A stretch of 64,000 nt of DNA from Euphorbia lathyris (lineage: Eukaryota; Streptophyta; Magnoliopsida; Malpighiales; Euphorbiaceae): NCBI RefSeq assembly GCF_963576675.1, contig NC_088916.1, positions 79,749,501 to 79,813,500 on the forward strand. The letters are read 5' to 3'. The notes under the pieces were generated by a model. The model ran no database searches and had not been told where the DNA came from. It saw nothing but the letters and a program-made list of their open reading frames with translations. Positions 58,738-64,000 of this stretch are shown here, piece after piece. The number at the start of each line of letters is the position of its first letter. The stretch's first letter is position 1. Made by a program: the position numbers and the translations under genes.

Positions 58738-59600
58738 TTTCAGCAGATGCTTTTGGGGGGCATCTTGCACCCCAAACTCTCAATTTGACGGAGACAGGTG
58801 ATTCCAAAGCCGGAGGCCCCCTTGGCACCCCTGTCTCCGCCCTTGGCCACAACGATAGTCATGCTAAGTTTTGCAAGTGTGACAAAGTTTTTTTTTTTTT
58901 TTTTTGTGCTGCAAATACTTATGACTTTTTTCAGCCGATACTTTTGGGGGGCCATCTTGCACCCCAAACCCTCAATTCGATGGAGACAGGGGTCGGTCGG
59001 AACTATCGCTGCTAGGGGTGATTCCAGAGGCCCCCCTTGGTGTCACGGGGCTAACTCGGTGTCGAGCCAAAGCCCCGTGTGGCGCCTCGACTTCCCCAAG
59101 TCTCGGCCAGCCAACTCCTACCGAAGGGTCCCGTCAATGCCTCTGTCGGTATTCCGTCCCGGAAGGGTCTCCCTGTGGGGCGAGCCTCGCCCTAGAATGG
59201 GCTCGCACTATGGGGCACTCACCGGCCCCCATAATGTCCGTAGGGTTCCACCCTACGGAGACATCCGCCTTCCTTCCTGAAGGACGTATGCCCGACTCTC
59301 CTAGTCTCTAGCAGACTAGGGTGGATCACTTAAGCCAGTACCGATTACTGACTCCGGGGGCGGCGGAGATCCATACGCCCGGGTAGCCCCTGTCACCCTA
59401 TAGTGTTTCTTATACCAACTCGGGTCCTCCCGTCCGCGTACGTTGATATGCTCCATACGCCACACAGCTTGCCAATAGGGTTGAGTTTGCCTATGGCCAA
59501 ACTCCCCCCCTTACACTTGGCACCCCCTGTCTCCGCCCTTGGCCCCAACGATAGTCATAGTGCTAAGTTTTGCAAGTGTGACATAGTGCTAACCACGTTT
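58738..59600. repeat. Duplicated 150-bp unit, second copy split by a solo LTR
   Basis: Unit A (58738-58885) runs CTTTTGGGGGGCATCTTGCA, GGAGACAGG, CCCTTGGCACCCCTGTCTCC, AGTTTTGCAAGTGTGACA. Unit B is the same sequence at 58931-59040 plus 59521-59583, with 59041-59515 inserted. An expanded T-run (58887-58903) separates A and B. Confidence 0.8.
59041..59515. mobile_element. GC-rich solo LTR (475 bp)
   Basis: Begins TGTCACGGGG and ends CCCTTACA (TG..CA), flanked by the exact 5-bp duplication CTTGG (59036-59040 and 59516-59520). Removing it restores unit B of the surrounding repeat. It is markedly GC-rich in an AT-rich region. No coding content and no second LTR. Superfamily unknown; the open frames in it are not genes. 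Confidence 0.85.
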
Positions 59601-60560
59601 TCTGCTGTCTGAACCTTCAAACCATTCCAACTGGCTGCCATAACGAAAATATATGGACATGTCTATGAATTTTAAAATTATACAATTGTATGCTTAATTT
59701 ATATATAATGCATCAAAAAAAATTACATAATAGAGGTTGTGAAAGTTTATAGAAGATAATTTAGAAATATTAGGGATTTAATGAACATGTGATTAGCATG
59801 GATCCACTTCTGAAAACACTATAGGAAATTATTTTCCAAATTTTAAGAAACAAGTTTCCAGTATTTTTAAATTACAAAACCTGAAGTTTCAGAGAGTATC
59901 GAAACGTGAAACTCTATAAATTAAAAGTTTCATTGCAACATAGCAATAAATTGATAGCAGTTTAGTTCACTGTTGTTAGAATCTTAGTTCACAAATGGAA
60001 TCGTACGATTTCGAGTCGAATCTATAGGTTAATCTAAATTGTAACAGAATTTTACGATTCGCGATTCGAATCATACGTTTTGATTCAGCTCTATTTCGAG
60101 TCGGATCTTCATCAAAAACTTCAACAACACTAACTACTAAATCCACTATCCTCTAGTCCGATTGTTATTTAGCAAGTTAAAAGAGTAAGAAGCTCAAACT
60201 TCCATCTCCACTAAGTTATTAAACAGAGTCCGATTTGTAAATTAGTTTTATTAGGATTGTATTTGCATTAGATTAAATTGTAAGTACTTGGTTGATATGA
60301 TTTCTTTTCTTTTTTTACATTAAAATTGCATTTCTAGACTAATATTTGATAATATTTTGAGTTCAACATGGTAAATATTTTATTTTTTTATAATATTTAT
60401 GAATTTGAACTGAATCTTACAATTCGATGAATCGTGGATTTCGATTGACGAGTCGAATCTCGTTTTGACAACTATGGTTTAGTTTCTTTTTTCTGTTGAA
60501 GTTTGAGAATCTTCTCATTTTTCTGCTACAATTCACCCAAATAACTTACTAACTTCAACT
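59601..60560. other. Intergenic DNA with an old inverted-repeat element
   Basis: About 59990-60475 carries repeated TCGAATC/GATTCGA motifs (GATTTCGAGTCGAATC near 60008, CGATTGACGAGTCGAATC near 60442). The element ends are unclear. No gene. Confidence 0.35.
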
Positions 60561-60564
60561 TATT

Positions 60565-60830
60565 CTATTGGTGCAGGGGTGTAAGATTTTGTAGGTGGAT
60601 TTTTACTCTTTCTTGTATGATTGTCCATGTAATAATCCTCAACTTAGGACCTGGATGAGTAGGTAGTTTATGAATGAAAGCTTCAATGAAAGAAGTTTTT
60701 GTTGGATATTTTCTGCTCAAAACTTGCTCCCTGTCAAGTAAATCAAAGCTGCCTTTTCTCATCAATGAACTGATCATAATGTTGAAGGTGTGCTCTCTTC
60801 TGGTTCTGCTCAGCTCAGGTCAGGTCATTT
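60565..60830 (-). other. Possible exon remnant, minus strand
   Basis: The minus strand is open from about 60830 and reads RREHTFNIMISSLMRKGSFD, then TSFIEAFIHKLPTHPGPKLR, closing near 60565. The HTFNIMISSLMRKG stretch is reminiscent of a PPR helix pair, but one motif is not enough to assign it. Confidence 0.2.
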
Positions 60831-60927
60831 TCAAACCGTATATTTTCGTTTGGAATTAAGGGTCAAGCGATCTCTAAAGTTGCACATTTTCATATAGTCT
60901 AAATCGAAGTTTAGATATGAATTCAAC

Positions 60928-61573
60928 CAGTGGCGGAATCAGGACCCCAGATGACTCGAGGCTTAAACATATCAGTAAAAAAAAAATTCAAAACGTAAAA
61001 AAAAAATTCGAAATTAACCGTGCGGTTGACGGTAAATTTTCAAAGTCCAGTCCGCTAGGACTAGGCAAATTTTTTTTAGCCCCCAACGTGTTAAAACTGT
61101 AAAAATGTTATTATTTTTTTTAGAAACTAGCATTGAACTAAAAGAAAATTAAACATGTTTACTTTTTTTAATGGTAAAAACATAATAAAAATGAATATTA
61201 AATATGTTCACTTTTTTTTAATGGTAAAGACATTAAAAATGAATTCAAAATAGTTATCAAAATAAAAATAAAGAGTCCATTTAAATTAATTAATAATGGT
61301 AAAATGTTTTTATAATTATTGAAAAATAAAACTAAAATAAATAAAAACTTTTTAAAAGAAAATGAGGTTGGAGGGAGTTGAATATATGACCTCTCAAATA
61401 GAAGTATGTATCCTTAACCATTTCATCTACCTTTAAACATTGAAATAATACTAAATAAAGTCAATATAATTCTCTCCAAAATATTACCAGACACCATTAC
61501 TAAATTTTTTTTTTCTCAATTTTCCGGTAGCTTGCCTGGGCTCGAGTCCACCCAACCCCCCGATTCCGCCCCG
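60928..61573. mobile_element. Mutator-like MITE, copy B
   Basis: Same family as 554-1192, in the opposite orientation. Ends CAGTGGCGGAATCAGG and GATTCCGCCCCG. A perfect 9-bp duplication GAATTCAAC flanks it (60919-60927, 61574-61582). Confidence 0.88.
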
Positions 61574-61670
61574 GAATTCAACTATGAAATTAGCAATATT
61601 TGATAAATTAGTATAAATATAATCAGTTTTAAGACAAACTTATAAAATCTGATGTTAATTGATCAAATAT

Positions 61671-62312
61671 TATATATACTCAAGATTTGTGCCAAGTTCT
61701 AGTGAGAGAAAGCTTCTCTCTACTTTTGCAAAGCTTCTACCTCCTTTTTCTTTTTAAGTATCCATTTTTTCAGCTCCCCGCCATCATTATTGTCGCGGCT
61801 CAACTGATCAAGAATACTTTCTTCCTTCTCCCATTTATGTTTTAGAGTTAGATTTTAGCTTCATATCTACTTTTTCTTTTTAGTTTGAAGTCCATATTCC
61901 TTATCGAACTTCTTTTTCCGTCAGATCTACACTTGCTAGCTATACTTCTTTTGTTTATTCTATTTCCGATCTTTAGCAAGAGTGGAAAAAGTTCATCTTA
62001 TCCGTAGATGTAGAGATCTACGTGGTTACAAAAAAGAAAGGACTCAGATCCGAACGTCTGAAAGAGCCTCAATGAGAAGAATAAACTACAATGTTTTTTC
62101 AACGGGATTCGACTTACGAGAAGGATATGATTCTTATTTTTGTTGTATTTGTACATTTGTTTGTTTTTATTACTCTTTGTAGTCTATTTTTTTCAATTTT
62201 ATGGATCTTGTACTGGTCTTACCCTATATGGGTAAGAGGTCTTATTTCTCTTACTTGTTATGATGTATATGTACTTTTTATTAATATATGACATTTTTCT
62301 TAAAAAAAAAAA
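61671..62312 (+). mobile_element. Poly(A) retroposon with 9-bp target duplication
   Basis: ATCAAATAT at 61662-61670 recurs at 62313-62321, immediately after an A-run (62302-62313). The body has CT-rich leader-like sequence at the left and a T-rich 3' end (TTTATTAATATATGACATTT) like plant LINE tails. No RT is encoded, so it is a non-autonomous or internally deleted LINE product, or a retroposed transcript. Confidence 0.6.
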
Positions 62313-62584
62313 ATCAAATATATTAATTTTGCAATTGAGTTAATATCTAAATCTCGATTAATAATCTCAGTTGTTAACTTTAGGGCCTTGTTGACCCTTC
62401 ATTCTATAATTTTATTTTTGTTGATTAAGCTACTGATATTTCGAGCTTTTTTTTATCAATTATAACCATACAATGCCAAATTAAAAAATGTAATTTATTT
62501 TATTTGTATTTTTTAATAAGTTTTTTACATTTCTAAGTAAAAATTGTAAAAACTGTAATTCGAACTCAAATAAAATGAAATTAA

Positions 62585-64000
62585 TTTTTTTTATTAAAGA
62601 TTGGTTAGCGAGGAAGGGTAAGCGGCGGACATCCCAGCTATGCTGGCACCCCCACCACAGACCCAAAAAAGCCCCGAACCAAATTTATTAAAAGAGTAAA
62701 TAAATGTCATAATACAAAAAGAAAAAAGAATAAAATGAAGCTAAAGAATTAGGAAAAGCGATAAACGCAACGTCCTACACGATCATGAAAAAAGACCGAT
62801 CCACAAAAATCTGGGACAACATCCCACCAAGTCGAAGCTGTTGCCGTCCGTCCATAATTTGCAAGCGAATCCGCAATATGATTTCCTTCACGAAAAATAT
62901 GAGAGACCACAAAAGCCACAGAATCGGTCTGATTTAAACAATTGAACCATTTTTGTCTAAGCAACCAAGGGACCGAACAAGATTTAGATTTGAACATCTG
63001 CACAACATACATTGAGTCGCTTTCAAGCCAAATTTTCCGCCAACCTTTGCTGATAGCCATGTCAATGGCGTAAATAGCAGCAGATAGTTCAGCAAGATAA
63101 GCAAAGGAACTTTCAATCGGAAAGGCAAACGCACCAAGGCACATGCCAGTATGCGAGCGATAAATACCTCTGCAACCCGCAGGACCAGGAGCACCCATGA
63201 CAGACGCATCAGTATTGATCTTAATCCAATCCCTCGGAGGTGGTTGCCAAAAAATCGGAGTAATGTGCGGAGCCTTAGCAAGACGCTTTTCAATCCCGAG
63301 CTCACCTAAGATTTGAAGTTCAACTAGCGAATTCCAAACGGAGCCCCGTCCAGTGTGAGCAGATTCACGAACAGCTCCCCAAATCCGTCTCAGCGTGATG
63401 GAAGTATCAACCCTCTCATCCTTAAAAATGGACCTATTACGAGCAAGCCATAGAGCCCAAATTGTATTAACAATTGCAGCCGCCCATAAATCAGCGATTT
63501 GAGTACTGAAACGTTGAATAACAGCATGATCAACTAGATTCTTAAGAGTCGAGTCTGTGTTAATTCGTCTTCCAAACAATGAGCTAACACCATGCCAAAT
63601 AAATTTGGAAAACCGACAGGAGACAAAAAGGTGGTCCAACGTTTCAGAATCTAACAAGCACAAACTGCAACGAGAAACAACTTGACAGCCACGCAACTGA
63701 AGCTGATCATGTGTTGGCAAATACCCAAGATAAGCCCGCCATCCAATAAGCGAGTGTGCAGGAGGAACACTTTGACACCTTAAAAAACGACTCTAAGGCT
63801 GTTGAGTAGGAGGAAATCTAAGCCAAGTGTACAAGAGCTTAACAGTTAAAACCCCACTCGTAGCAGGCTTCCAAACACAAATATCAACATCGTCCCTACC
63901 CCGCCTAATATTCCGCAATCTATTCTTCACATCCGCAGGTAACACGGGCAGATTGTGCCAATTATTACCATCCAAATAATCCTCCACCAAATCAAAACAA
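62585..64000 (-). pseudogene. 3' part of a second LINE (zf-RVT and RNase H)
   Basis: Runs in from beyond the window end on the minus strand. The zf-RVT domain shows CVWKPATSGVLTVKLLYTWL and CSLCLLDSETLDHLFVSCRF. RNase H has KINTDAS, AELSAAIYAID, WLESDSMYVV and HIFREGNHIADSLANYG, so all acidic positions and the late His are present. The frame ends at 62749. A 3' UTR follows with GGGGGTGCCAGCATAGCTGG and a short A-run at about 62585. A TAG at 63793-63795 breaks the frame. Sequence and 3' UTR differ from the LINE at 6184, so this is a separate family. Confidence 0.88.

Noticed and set aside
59018..59311. GC-rich ORFs or an rDNA/organelle insert
   Set aside because: The GC-rich block is bounded exactly by TG..CA and a CTTGG duplication, and no rRNA or organelle gene sequence was recognised.
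61982..62291. Small hydrophobic ORFs
   Set aside because: They lie in the T-rich 3' end of a poly(A) retroposon and have transposon-tail composition.
1..64000. tRNA, rRNA, CRISPR or bacterial-type operons
   Set aside because: No cloverleaf, rRNA block or spaced identical repeats were seen; the content is plant nuclear throughout.

Overview
This is a nuclear genome segment from a flowering plant, most likely a eudicot. The signs are AT-rich intergenic DNA, an E+-type pentatricopeptide repeat (PPR) gene, a clear PLASTID MOVEMENT IMPAIRED 1 (PMI1) homologue, L1-type plant LINEs with DUF4283 ORF1 proteins, Sirevirus-type Ty1/copia elements and many MITEs. No bacterial, organellar, rRNA, tRNA or CRISPR feature was recognised.

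Layout. 1-6168 is intergenic DNA made largely of short inverted-repeat elements, including a 1.7-kb Mutator-like element with a perfect 10-bp target duplication. 6169-37043 is one nested transposon stack. The outermost layer is a minus-strand LINE (6184-37028), bounded by a perfect 15-bp target-site duplication and a 14-base poly(A) tail. Without its insertions it is about 6.1 kb. A 1.7-kb solo LTR (7921-9618) and a copia retrotransposon (13305-36295, target duplication ATCTC) interrupt it. The copia element is split by a second one of the same family (22600-34075, target duplication AATAC). Both copia elements are about 11.5 kb once insertions are subtracted. Each carries gag, pol and a third ORF of about 950 codons behind its own TATA-like promoter. 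The LINE also carries an exact 594-bp internal inversion of its zinc-finger segment.

37044-43090 is intergenic with nested MITEs. The host genes follow: a PPR gene (43235-45718, plus), an isolated heat-shock-factor exon remnant (48933-49016, plus), PMI1 (49243-51759, minus) with a minisatellite just upstream, and a 47-residue membrane-protein gene (57044-57187, plus) immediately behind a large 822-bp foldback element. 57200-64000 is again repeats: tandem duplications, a GC-rich solo LTR with a 5-bp target duplication, a second copy of the 0.64-kb Mutator-like MITE, a poly(A) retroposon with a 9-bp duplication, and the 3' end of a second LINE running off the window.

Function. The three host genes are independent: organelle RNA editing (PPR), chloroplast positioning (PMI1) and an unknown small membrane protein. 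The rest is mobile DNA whose order of insertion can be read from the target duplications: LINE first, then the outer copia element and separately the solo-LTR parent, then the inner copia element. Every autonomous coding region in the stack except the inner third ORF carries stops or frameshifts.
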